Shown: in pieces, positions 32,823-39,890 of the stretch
Layout: each line of letters starts with the position of its first letter
How positions within the stretch are numbered: position 1 is the first letter of the stretch
From: Methanomassiliicoccaceae archaeon
Lineage (GTDB): Archaea > Thermoplasmatota > Thermoplasmata > Methanomassiliicoccales > Methanomethylophilaceae
DNA length: 42,727 nucleotides
NCBI GenBank assembly: GCA_016284295.1
Contig: JAEEOP010000013.1
Coordinates: 1 to 42,727, forward strand
Direction of reading: 5' to 3'
The notes under the pieces: model-generated
The model's database searches: none
What the model was told of the DNA's origin: nothing
The model's input: only the letters and a program-made list of their open reading frames with translations
Position numbers and translations under genes: made by a program

Positions 32823-33663
32823 CGGTCGCCGGACCGCTGTACGGCGCTGATTGGAAGATCCTTCTGCCGGGGAACAGCCTCTCGGCCTCCTCGAATGGGA
32901 TGTCGGAGTACACGCTGTTGCCGAGCATGCACATTCCGGCATGATATCCTTCTTCGTGTATGGTCTCCAACGCATCCATTATGGCATCCGACTCCAGACC
33001 TGTCGATGCCGAGAACCTGTTGGCCGATCTGTAGAAACCTTCGATCGTGCGGTCAGCCGCGAACATCTCCAGGCATTCGTCGGCCGATGCTGATATCCTC
33101 TCCACGGCGGACGGGTCGCTTAAGACCGAACCGGTAACGAGCGGGCCTCCGAGAACTATCAGGGACAGGCATGGCATGCTAATACCGGCATCCTCCGTGA
33201 CACCGCCGAACCTCGGCGGACCGGGCACCGTCCTGACCGGCACGGCATATCCCGAATCTATCGCCAGGAGATCCCCCAGACCTCCCCCGTATCCGCATTC
33301 GGCCGTGTGTGTGGGCATGACGGGGTCGCCTCCGAACATCTCCGATAGGCACAGGCAGACGGCGAACGTCCCCGATGCGCTGGTGCCGAAGCCCTGCTCC
33401 ATCGGGAGGTCGTGGAAGATCTCGATCTCCAGGCCCCCTTCGGGATGCATCATCTCGACGGCCGCCCTGGTGACGGCCGCATCGGATTCCTTGCCGTCTA
33501 TCCTGATGGACACCTCGTTCCCCGGTACCGTCTCCACGGATGCTTTGCTGCCCATGTTCAGTCTGATCCCTGTTCCTCTGGACCCGGTCGTTCCGGGATC
33601 GGGACCCCTGTAGGGCCTGAATATACTGGAGATGTGCCCGGGGACGAAGGCCTCGGCCCTCAT
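32806..33663 (-). CDS. Pantoate kinase (archaeal GHMP family)
   Basis: A 285-aa GHMP-superfamily kinase that phosphorylates pantoate in the archaeal route to coenzyme A. The N-terminal FVPGHISSIFRPY and the GHMP phosphate loop GFGTSASGTFAVCL (near 91-104) are diagnostic, and GYGGGLGDL is a further family match. Its gene follows coaBC with an ATGA overlap, which fits the pathway assignment. Phosphopantothenate synthetase, the partner enzyme, is not in the window. Confidence 0.9.
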   Translation of the reverse strand: MRAEAFVPGHISSIFRPYRGPDPGTTGSRGTGIRLNMGSKASVETVPGNEVSIRIDGKESDAAVTRAAVEMMHPEGGLEIEIFHDLPMEQGFGTSASGTFAVCLCLSEMFGGDPVMPTHTAECGYGGGLGDLLAIDSGYAVPVRTVPGPPRFGGVTEDAGISMPCLSLIVLGGPLVTGSVLSDPSAVERISASADECLEMFAADRTIEGFYRSANRFSASTGLESDAIMDALETIHEEGYHAGMCMLGNSVYSDIPFEEAERLFPGRRIFQSAPYSGPATVTRTG

Positions 33664-34853
33664 AGTCCTCCGAAGCAGAGGTCCAGTATGGTCTCGGACG
33701 TCTCGGTCTTGGTTCCCGACAGCACGTCAGTCCTGCCCTTGCGGACGAGTATGACCTTGGACTCGCACTTTCCTGCGGAGCTCGTGTCGTTCGCAACGAC
33801 GGCGAACAGGCCGTACTCCTCCATGCGCTCCTCCGCCGCATCGACGAGATCCTCGTCGCTCAGACCGGACTCCGCCTTGAATCCTATGACCGTGCGGCAT
33901 CTGTCCGTTATCAAAGGCAGCACCTTCGTCACCGGGATCAGGCCCAGGTCGAACCCTATCTCACTGGGGATCTTCCCTCCCTCGGGCTCCTCCGGCTTGA
34001 AATCTGAGAGCGCCGCAGGCACTATGACTATGTCGTGGTCGATGTCGTCGAGCATGCCGATCAGCTCGGAAACGCTGGAGAACCTCCTGACGTCCATGTA
34101 GCCCGGAAGCTGGACGCTGCATGCACCCATCCAGAGCTCCACGTCCGCCCCCTTCCTGAAGGCCGCCTCCGCGAGCTTCACTGCCATCAGTCCGGATGAG
34201 CGGTTCGTTATCACCCTCATGGAGTCTATGGCCTCCTCGCTGCGCCCTCCGATGATGAGGACCTTCTTCCCTCTGAGATAATCGTCCCCGACGATCCTCT
34301 CGACCGTCTCGATGACCTCCTCCTTGGATGCCACCTTCGCCCTCACGCCGTCGACGCGGGGGCCTATGAACGTCACTCCCCAGGACTTGAGCCTCTCGAT
34401 GTTCTCGATCACGGCCGGGTTGTCGTACATCCCCTGGTGCATCGCAGGTGCTATAGCCACCGGTATCCCCTCTCCGAGGGCCACCGTGGCCATGGATGTG
34501 ACCGGCGTGTCGTCTATGCCGTTCGCGATCTTGGATACCGTGTTCGCCGTTGCGGGGTATATCAGCAGCAGATCCGCCGAATCCCTGTCGCCCATCAGCG
34601 TGATGTGCTCCGTGAGCCCTGTGAGCTCGGTGATCGGCTGATTGCCGGATGCGAAATAGAGCGAATCCGGAGTGACGAGCTTCTGGGCCTCCTTCGTCAT
34701 CACCGGTATGACCTCTGCTCCGCGCCTCACCAGACCTCTGATGAGACTGAAACATTCGACCGCCGCTATGCTCCCCGTGATACCGAGCACGATGACCTTC
34801 CCCATGAGGGAGTCGCCGTTCTCGCAGTATATCTCGTCTGCTGGATGTGTCAT
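33660..34853 (-). CDS. coaBC: Bifunctional phosphopantothenoylcysteine decarboxylase/synthetase
   Basis: CoaBC, 397 aa, makes phosphopantothenoylcysteine and decarboxylates it to 4'-phosphopantetheine. The N-terminal flavin-binding CoaC half has VLGITGSIAAVE and LLIYPATANTVSKIANGI, with catalytic-loop APAMHQGMYDNP. The C-terminal CoaB half starts at about 190 with LIIGGRSEEAIDSMRVITNRSSG. The MTHPADEIY prefix resembles other archaeal CoaBC. The ATG overlaps the tmk stop, and the stop overlaps pantoate kinase. Confidence 0.95.
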   Translation of the reverse strand: MTHPADEIYCENGDSLMGKVIVLGITGSIAAVECFSLIRGLVRRGAEVIPVMTKEAQKLVTPDSLYFASGNQPITELTGLTEHITLMGDRDSADLLLIYPATANTVSKIANGIDDTPVTSMATVALGEGIPVAIAPAMHQGMYDNPAVIENIERLKSWGVTFIGPRVDGVRAKVASKEEVIETVERIVGDDYLRGKKVLIIGGRSEEAIDSMRVITNRSSGLMAVKLAEAAFRKGADVELWMGACSVQLPGYMDVRRFSSVSELIGMLDDIDHDIVIVPAALSDFKPEEPEGGKIPSEIGFDLGLIPVTKVLPLITDRCRTVIGFKAESGLSDEDLVDAAEERMEEYGLFAVVANDTSSAGKCESKVILVRKGRTDVLSGTKTETSETILDLCFGGL

Positions 34854-35449
34854 CTGATCACCCTGTCCAATATCGACATAGCTTCACTAAAAACCTCTTG
34901 CTCGGAACGGGATGAGTCAATGATGTTAAAACCGAATTCCTTTGCAAGGAAGAGGTAGTTGGAGCGCACCTGGTTCTGGAAATCCAGCCTCTCGAACTTG
35001 CTGATCTCCTCCCCCCTGGTCCCGACACGGCCCATGCCGATGGCCGGGTCGATGTCCAGCAGGATCGTGGCGTCCGGGATGCCTATGAACCGCCTGTTGA
35101 TGTCGATGAGCCAGCCTCTGTCCGAGGAGTCTCCGTCCAGCTTCGCAGACTGGTAGGCCACGGTGGATGCGAAGTACCTGTCGCAGAGCACCACCTTGCC
35201 CTCGGAGACCATCTTCTCTATCTTCTCCGTGTGGTTGTTGCGGTCCGCGACGAACAGCAGCGCCTCGGTCCTCTGGGAGATGCTCCCGGCCTCTCCGCTG
35301 CGTATGAATGCGCCTATGCCCTCGTGCGTGGGCTCCGCTGTCACTACAATGTCGATGCCTCTGGACTCCAATGCTTTGGAGATGTTTCTACACAAGGTGG
35401 ACTTGCCTGCTCCGTCCGCTCCTTCGATCACGATGAATGCTCCGCTCAT
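34850..35449 (-). CDS. tmk: Thymidylate kinase
   Basis: dTMP kinase, 199 aa. The P-loop is EGADGAGKSTLC, followed by the DR motif VLCDRYFAST and the LID region. ATG 35449 gives the usual N-terminus (MSGAFIVIEG). An in-frame ATG at 35470 directly follows the Toprim gene's stop and would add seven residues, so it remains possible. The gene lies in the DUF167-Toprim-tmk-coaBC-pantoate kinase chain. Confidence 0.94.
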   Translation of the reverse strand: MSGAFIVIEGADGAGKSTLCRNISKALESRGIDIVVTAEPTHEGIGAFIRSGEAGSISQRTEALLFVADRNNHTEKIEKMVSEGKVVLCDRYFASTVAYQSAKLDGDSSDRGWLIDINRRFIGIPDATILLDIDPAIGMGRVGTRGEEISKFERLDFQNQVRSNYLFLAKEFGFNIIDSSRSEQEVFSEAMSILDRVIR

Positions 35450-35470
35450 TCGAACGTGAATGACGTCCAT

Positions 35471-35875
35471 TTAAGATATAACCGTCGGATGGTTGCGGAG
35501 CCTGGCGAGCACGGTGTCCATAGATTCCACGTCCTTGCAGTACATACGTGCGAGGAACGCCATGTCCGAACGGACCCTGTCGTCGTATCCGACGCCGAGG
35601 GATGACAGGTTCTCCCTGAGCGAACGGGCCAGGCTGCCTCCCCTGCGGTCCCAATCGGTGAGTATCACCGCCTTCCGGCCGGACCTCCATGCGTATTCGG
35701 CGGCCCTGACGGGTCCGCCCTCGACCTGGATGGTGAAGAAATCGCCGTCGATATCCATGTTCCTGAGGGCGGCGACATCCTTCGCGCCCTCCACCAGGAT
35801 CACGTGGTCCTGCGCAAGGGCCCTGAGCCTATCCAGGACCTCCTCCAGGCATTCAAGGCGCTAGACATCGTCCAT
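35471..35875 (-). CDS. Toprim-domain protein with an in-frame UAG near its start
   Basis: A small Toprim protein of the archaeal DnaG/RNase M5-like group. VEGAKD supplies the catalytic Glu and ILTDWDRRGG the DxD; a helical tail follows. A GTG at 35803 overlapping the DUF167 stop would give 110 aa. However, the frame reads back through a helix typical of this family (LECLEEVLDRLRALAQDH) to ATG 35875. One TAG (35861-35863) interrupts it, at the fifth codon. Either UAG is decoded (pyrrolysine in related archaea), or a start after it is used, or a frameshift exists. The coordinates given assume readthrough. The substrate is unknown. Confidence 0.65.
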
Positions 35876-36171
35876 CGCAGGGACCTCTCCAAGGCTTCGA
35901 TTATCGACTTGGGGTCGCCGGATATGGTCACGATCTTCTGATGGCTGGTCATCCCCGCGGTCACCTTGGACTTGCAGCCGGTGACCTCGCGGAAATAGGA
36001 CTCGACCTCCTTGTTGGCCCTGCCGTCGAGCGGAGGGGACCTAACCCTTAGGATGACCCTCTTCCTCCACTCATCGAATCCATCCAGGCCGGACCTGTTG
36101 GACCTGGGGGACACCAGGACATCCAGCTCCAGCCTGTCGCCCTTGTCCCTCGATACGTCCACGACCTTCAT
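35800..36171 (-). CDS. DUF167 (YggU-like) family protein
   Basis: A 123-aa protein with the DUF167 alpha/beta fold pattern: LDVLVSPRSNRSGLDGF, then LRVRSPPLDGRANKEVESYF (the most conserved block), then VTAGMTSHQKIVTISGD. Its function is unknown across the family. The last ~25 residues (after EALERSLRW) extend beyond the usual end and overlap the Toprim reading frame, so the true C-terminus may differ. It starts divergently from Gins51 with a 51-bp gap. Confidence 0.8.
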   Translation of the reverse strand: MKVVDVSRDKGDRLELDVLVSPRSNRSGLDGFDEWRKRVILRVRSPPLDGRANKEVESYFREVTGCKSKVTAGMTSHQKIVTISGDPKSIIEALERSLRWTMSSALNAWRRSWIGSGPLRRTT

Positions 36172-36187
36172 GGAACCCGTATCGGGG

Positions 36188-36200
36188 AATACTTAATTAC
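36188..36200. promoter_or_regulatory. Shared AT-rich promoter between DUF167 and Gins51 genes
   Basis: The plus strand reads ATACTTAATTAC, the only AT-rich box in the 51-bp divergent gap. It is about 23 bp from the DUF167 ATG and 29 bp from the Gins51 ATG, so both messages should have almost no leader. Gins51 still has GGAG 5 nt before its ATG. Confidence 0.4.
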
Positions 36201-36222
36201 ATCTCTCGGTTATGGAGAAACG

Positions 36223-37029
36223 ATGTGCCCTGTCCTGCAGCCGATGACCTTCGAGGAGCTTTCCCAAATACACCGGGAGGAGATGAAAGTCAAGGCTCTG
36301 ACCAGCTGCAGACCCGACCTCTACAGGGCCATGGCGGACCTTCTGAACAGGCTCAGGAACGAATACACCAAGCAGATCTCCATAGATCCCGACTCGGTCA
36401 TGAGCGAGGGCGCCAACCTCCACAGGAAGAATGCGGAGACCATAGCAAAGGTGATCATAAGCCTCAGGGCGAAGAAGATCGCCACGAAGGCCGTGCTTTC
36501 CGCCGACGGGGCGAACGAGGACCTAGGGTCGCTGACGCCCGAGGAGAGGGACTATTATTTCCAGCTGGTGGATGTCGCGAGGAGGCAGCTGTCCCTCGTG
36601 GACCGCTACAGGGGCAAGACCGTGGTGGACACCCACATAGACGACATCCCCCGCGTCCAGGACCCTGCGCCAGTGAAAGAACCTCTGCCGGACATCCCTG
36701 TGGACGAACCCATGCCCGCCGATGACGAGCCCTTCCCAATGGATGAGCCCGAGATGTTCGATGACATGGTCGTGGAGGAATCGTTCGACGACGTCCCCGA
36801 ACCGGAGAGCGCCTCGCCCCAGGCGGTGGAACCCGAACCGGTGCAGACAGAGACTGAGGTCAAAAGCGACGACACTGTAGTGATACGCGTACTGGAGGAC
36901 CTCCCGCCGTTCGTGGGTCCGGACAGGGACTACGACCTGCACAAAGAGGATGTGGTCACGCTTCCGAGGTCCATGGCGGAGCTTCTCGTCAGGACGGAGA
37001 AGGCGGTCCCGATCGTTCCCTCACTTTGA
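36223..37029 (+). CDS. GINS complex subunit (archaeal Gins51 type)
   Basis: A 268-aa GINS subunit of the CMG-like replicative helicase, acting with MCM and GAN/Cdc45-like protein. The helical A domain is N-terminal (1-125). A Pro/Glu/Asp-rich linker (about 130-205) follows, and then the small B domain with VVIRVLEDLPPFVGPDRDY and VVTLPRSMAELLVRTEKA (215-260). This A-then-B order is the Gins51 type. The linker is long and very acidic. ATG 36223 has GGAG 5 nt upstream; ATG 36244 lacks one. The 3' end overlaps the convergent hydrolase gene by 41 bp. Confidence 0.88.
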   Translation: MCPVLQPMTFEELSQIHREEMKVKALTSCRPDLYRAMADLLNRLRNEYTKQISIDPDSVMSEGANLHRKNAETIAKVIISLRAKKIATKAVLSADGANEDLGSLTPEERDYYFQLVDVARRQLSLVDRYRGKTVVDTHIDDIPRVQDPAPVKEPLPDIPVDEPMPADDEPFPMDEPEMFDDMVVEESFDDVPEPESASPQAVEPEPVQTETEVKSDDTVVIRVLEDLPPFVGPDRDYDLHKEDVVTLPRSMAELLVRTEKAVPIVPSL

Positions 37030-37777
37030 TTATGCGGCTGTCACCCGGGAATTCCAACGAATCCACCTGGAAGCGCTTTATGCCCGTGATATCGGACACC
37101 GCCTGCCTCGCTATGTCCGGGGTGTTGTTGGTCTTGCTCAGATGGGCCAGGAAGATCTTGCGATGGTCGTTCTCCCCCATGGTACGCTTTATCGCCAGGC
37201 CGGTGTCGATGTTGTTCATGTGGCCGCGCTCGCTGCCGATGAGGGACTTCAGAGAATACGGATAGGGGCCGTTGACCAGCATGTCCAGGTCGTAGTTTGC
37301 CTCGACCACCGCCACATCGGACACCGCCAATGCATGCTCGATCTGGAATGAGAACTTCCCGGTGTCGGTGGCGACGAGGACCTTCTTGTCGTCCACCTCC
37401 GTGAAGTAGCAGTTGGGCTCCACGGCGTTGTGCGAGGTGGGCAGCGGAGTGACATGAAACTGGCCAATGTTGAGGTCCTGGTTGGACTTGTACACCCAAT
37501 GCTGGACGTTGCCCAAATCCGATGCGTTGAACGTGGCCATGTTGGCCACCACGGGGACATCCAGCTTCCTGGCCGTCGCACCCGCGCCGGATACGTGGTC
37601 GGTGTGCTCATGGGTGACCAGGATCGCCTTCAGGGATTCCTTGTCGATACCGTGGCGGTCCATCAGGGAAAGTATGCGCTTGCAGCTGATCCCCGCGTCG
37701 ATCATTATGGCTTCGCCGTCGGATTCTATGACGGTACAGTTCCCATCGCTGCCGCTGGCGAGTACGTGTACCTCCAT
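36989..37777 (-). CDS. Metallo-beta-lactamase-fold hydrolase (YycJ-like)
   Basis: A 262-aa MBL-fold protein. The metal-binding motif is HEHTDH (56-61), with further ligands expected at TSHNAVEP and VATDTGKF. The start MEVHVLASGSDGNCTVIE is typical of the YycJ/WalJ group, many of which are nucleases or uncharacterised hydrolases. Substrate not assigned. The ATG is 3 bp after the CBS-pair gene on the same strand. The 3' end overlaps the Gins51 gene by 41 bp on opposite strands. Confidence 0.88.
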   Translation of the reverse strand: MEVHVLASGSDGNCTVIESDGEAIMIDAGISCKRILSLMDRHGIDKESLKAILVTHEHTDHVSGAGATARKLDVPVVANMATFNASDLGNVQHWVYKSNQDLNIGQFHVTPLPTSHNAVEPNCYFTEVDDKKVLVATDTGKFSFQIEHALAVSDVAVVEANYDLDMLVNGPYPYSLKSLIGSERGHMNNIDTGLAIKRTMGENDHRKIFLAHLSKTNNTPDIARQAVSDITGIKRFQVDSLEFPGDSRIIKVRERSGPPSPS

Positions 37778-37780
37778 ACT

Positions 37781-38266
37781 TCAGACCTTTTTCTTGTAGA
37801 GCGAGAAGATGATGTCTCCCCTAGAGATGATACCGACGAGCACTCCCTTCTCGAGGACGGGGATGCGGTTGATGCCCATCTTGATCATGGTCCTGAGGAC
37901 CTCCATGATGGGGGCGTCGGGGGAGGTGGTCATGACAGAGCGCACCATCAGAGTGGACATCTCGATGTTGGAGATCTCCTCTGAGGCCTGCTTGAGCTTG
38001 TCGTCGGGCTCGTCCAGGGCATCCATGGAGTATTCGAGGAGGCTTCCGTCTATGTTCTCCTTATCCATCTTGCTCTGGTACCTCATGATGACGGTCAGGA
38101 TATCGTTCTCGCTCACGAAACCGAGGAGATGATTCCTGTTATCAACAACTGGCGCTCCGGAAACGTTCTCGAGAGCGAGCTTGGTCGCGGCCTTCTTGAC
38201 CGTATCGGTAGGACGGAATGTCAGGACCTCCGTCGTCATCAGATCCCTAACTTTGAGCTTTGTCAT
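37781..38266 (-). CDS. CBS-domain pair protein
   Basis: A 161-aa stand-alone pair of CBS domains (about 8-62 and 104-158), a fold that senses adenine nucleotides or SAM. Motifs include VRDLMTTEVLTFRPTDTV, GAPVVDNRNHLLGFVSENDIL and VRSVMTTSPDA...GIISRGDII. The ~40-residue spacer between repeats is acidic and helical. The target is unknown. ATG 38266 lies ~29 bp from a good TATA box. It is followed by the MBL-fold hydrolase gene, so the two may be co-transcribed. Confidence 0.9.
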   Translation of the reverse strand: MTKLKVRDLMTTEVLTFRPTDTVKKAATKLALENVSGAPVVDNRNHLLGFVSENDILTVIMRYQSKMDKENIDGSLLEYSMDALDEPDDKLKQASEEISNIEMSTLMVRSVMTTSPDAPIMEVLRTMIKMGINRIPVLEKGVLVGIISRGDIIFSLYKKKV

Positions 38267-38289
38267 CACCCCAGTTATCCAGTGGGGAT

Positions 38290-38300
38290 GATATAAATGA
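38290..38300 (-). promoter_or_regulatory. Predicted TATA box of the CBS-MBL operon
   Basis: The minus strand reads TCATTTATATC, centred about 29 bp before the CBS ATG, predicting a leader of about 3 nt. Confidence 0.55.
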
Positions 38301-38380
38301 TTCCTCGGAGCGTCTGAAAGGGCTGAAAATGGGTTGAGAAGGACGGGGATCCGCCGTTCCCGTCCCGCTGCCTTGGCGTC

Positions 38381-38695
38381 TCAGTGCTTCTTTTGGATCT
38401 TGCCGTCCTTCTTCTGCCTGACCACGTTGGTGCCCTGGTTCTGGGCGACCTGCTTGGCATACTTCTCGGCCTCGGCCTTGGTGTCGAAGCGCTTGAGTGC
38501 CTTCTGGGCGTTGGCCTTCTTCACCTGCCATCCGCCGTCGGGATGAGGGGATACGAAGTAGGCGCCGTTGGTCTTCTTCAATGGATCCTCGGAGGCCTCC
38601 TCCGCCTTTGGCTTGGATTCCTTCTTGGGAACCTCCGTCTCGGGTGCGGGCTCGTCTGCCTTCTTCTCCTTCTTCTTGAACAATCCGAATGCCAT
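38381..38695 (-). CDS. DUF2188-like small basic protein
   Basis: A 104-aa protein. Residues 1-48 are a charged Lys/Glu/Pro-rich segment (GLFKKKEKKADEPAPE) and 52-104 match the DUF2188 pattern: AYFVSPHPDGGWQVKKANAQ, then DTKAEAEKYAKQVAQNQG. DUF2188 proteins are small and of unknown role. The ATG at 38695 is assumed; an in-frame ATG at 38707 would add four residues. It points away from tRNA-Lys(CUU). Confidence 0.72.
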   Translation of the reverse strand: MAFGLFKKKEKKADEPAPETEVPKKESKPKAEEASEDPLKKTNGAYFVSPHPDGGWQVKKANAQKALKRFDTKAEAEKYAKQVAQNQGTNVVRQKKDGKIQKKH

Positions 38696-38841
38696 GTTGG
38701 ACGACATAGCATATGTCATGAAATATCTTTCAGATGCGTTTATGGATGATGCTGCCGATGGGACGGCGTATCGATAACATGTGATGCATGGCCTGGAGAA
38801 TGCCATCGGACCCGGCCATGGTCAGAAAAGTGAAGGTAAGG

Positions 38842-38851
38842 TTTATGTATA
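38842..38851 (+). promoter_or_regulatory. Predicted TATA box of tRNA-Lys(CUU)
   Basis: TTTATGTATA, about 35 bp before the mature tRNA 5' end, predicts a pre-tRNA leader of about 10 nt. Confidence 0.5.
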
Positions 38852-38880
38852 AGAAGTCTCTAACGGGAATTCACTCAAGT

Positions 38881-38957
38881 GGGCCTGTAGCTCAGCTAGG
38901 TGGAGCACTCGACTCTTAATCGAGGTGCCAAGGGTTCGAATCCCTTCAGGCCCGCCA
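38881..38957 (+). tRNA. tRNA-Lys (anticodon CUU)
   Basis: The cloverleaf matches tRNA-Lys(UUU) at 24329 except in the anticodon arm: stem CTCGA/TCGAG, loop CTCTTAA, anticodon CTT. The CCA end is encoded. An integrase remnant lies about 115 bp beyond its 3' end, oriented toward it, which suggests the tRNA 3' end served as an attachment site. Confidence 0.96.
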
Positions 38958-39026
38958 CTTGTCTACCCAGATCTTCTCAAAAAATACTATTGTTTTGGAG
39001 TTTTGAGTACCTCGACGCCCCATATC

Positions 39027-39078
39027 GAGTGAGATTGCACCCGAACCTATCGAAGATTCGGGTGCGATTATCTCACTC
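39027..39078. repeat. Long inverted repeat between tRNA-Lys(CUU) and the integrase
   Basis: The left arm (39027-39045) and right arm (39057-39078) pair as two 9-bp blocks, GAGTGAGAT/ATCTCACTC and GCACCCGAA/TTCGGGTGC, with a 3-nt bulge and an 11-nt loop. The extended integrase frame ends with TGA inside the right arm, so a terminator role is possible. A recombination-site role is the alternative. Confidence 0.65.
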
Positions 39079-39549
39079 AGATGCCTCCTGTGCATCCCAA
39101 TATCTCTGCATATCGCGGGCAGCTTCATGCTCGTCCTTGTCGCAATAATCCTTCTAAGTGGTCGCCATCGTCGAATGCCCCATAACGAGAGAAACATCGT
39201 GCATGCTCTGACCCTCATTAATGGCCCTCTGACCGAATGTGCGTCTGCACTTCCTGAGTGTGTCCTTGTGCGGGATGCGCGGAGCGCCTCCCGCCTCGAA
39301 GACGCCTCTGAACGACGGCAGAAGCTTCACCAGGTCCTCGTACGACACGTCCAGGTACTCCTTCAGCACCAATAGTCCGAACTTCCATCTGTCACCGAAG
39401 ATCCTGTTGCTGAACCTGGAGAAGTATTTAGGCATCTCCAGATGCTCCAGCACCGCCATGGCCGTAACCACCATCCCGGCCAGGAAGTCCCCCTCGTGCA
39501 CATTCAAATCCGTCAAATACCAGCTGATCGTTTCAATTTCCGTCGGCAC
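39073..39549 (-). pseudogene. Tyrosine recombinase (integrase) remnant with in-frame UAG
   Basis: The C-terminal part of a phage/SSV-type tyrosine recombinase. RRTFGQRAINEG (catalytic Arg block) and LVMGHSTMATT are followed by an in-frame TAG (39154-39156). The frame then continues KDYCDKDEHEAARDMQRYW to a TGA at 39073. The catalytic Tyr is expected in KDYC, after the TAG, so termination there would remove it. This makes UAG decoding (pyrrolysine) or pseudogenisation the two readings. The N-terminal arm and first catalytic Arg region are missing. The open frame upstream of the GTG at 39549 is low-complexity and basic. Adjacent to tRNA-Lys(CUU). Confidence 0.68.
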
Positions 39550-39890
39550 GGTCCATCCTCTGTTTGGACCGGGTCGTCCCCTGTCTCGGTTGTTTGGTAG
39601 ACGTGCGAGAGAGGTGTTCCTTCTCCGGCCCCTTTCGATGTGAACCCGAATGCTTTTTATATTTTAATACTTGATATATATGAACGGCAGAGCCGTTCAT
39701 TATAATCAAGTATTAACTTTGAATGAAAAAGTCCCGGGACAAAGAATGCTGCATTGAATCGAAAAAGATCAAAAACGGTTTCAATCGAGGGTTTCCTCAA
39801 AGCTGGACACGGCTAACAACTAAATAGCCCAGAGTAGTCCAAATCCTCAGGAACCGATTATCAGGAAACATTTTCTTCAGGGGTAATCAG
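39550..39890. other. AT-rich gap without a gene
   Basis: These 341 bp are noticeably richer in A and T than the surroundings and hold no convincing coding frame on either strand. They contain the 51-bp palindrome described separately and the presumed promoter of the S41-like gene. A weak AGGGG lies about 9 nt before that gene's ATG. Confidence 0.6.
39665..39715. repeat. 51-bp near-perfect palindrome
   Basis: Two 24-nt arms around a 3-nt centre (AGA). The outer 11 bp (TAATACTTGAT/ATCAAGTATTA) and inner 9 bp (ATGAACGGC/GCCGTTCAT region) pair perfectly, separated by a 4-bp AT mismatch block. It has no U-tract in either direction. It could be an element end, an operator, or a cruciform-type recombination or replication site. 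Confidence 0.75.

Noticed and set aside
24329-38957. Repeated tRNA-like blocks as a CRISPR or other array
   Set aside because: Only two copies exist, both complete tRNA-Lys genes, and no spacer-repeat pattern is present anywhere in the window.
39239-39643. 134-codon plus-strand frame opposite the integrase
   Set aside because: No family features; it mirrors the integrase remnant on the minus strand.
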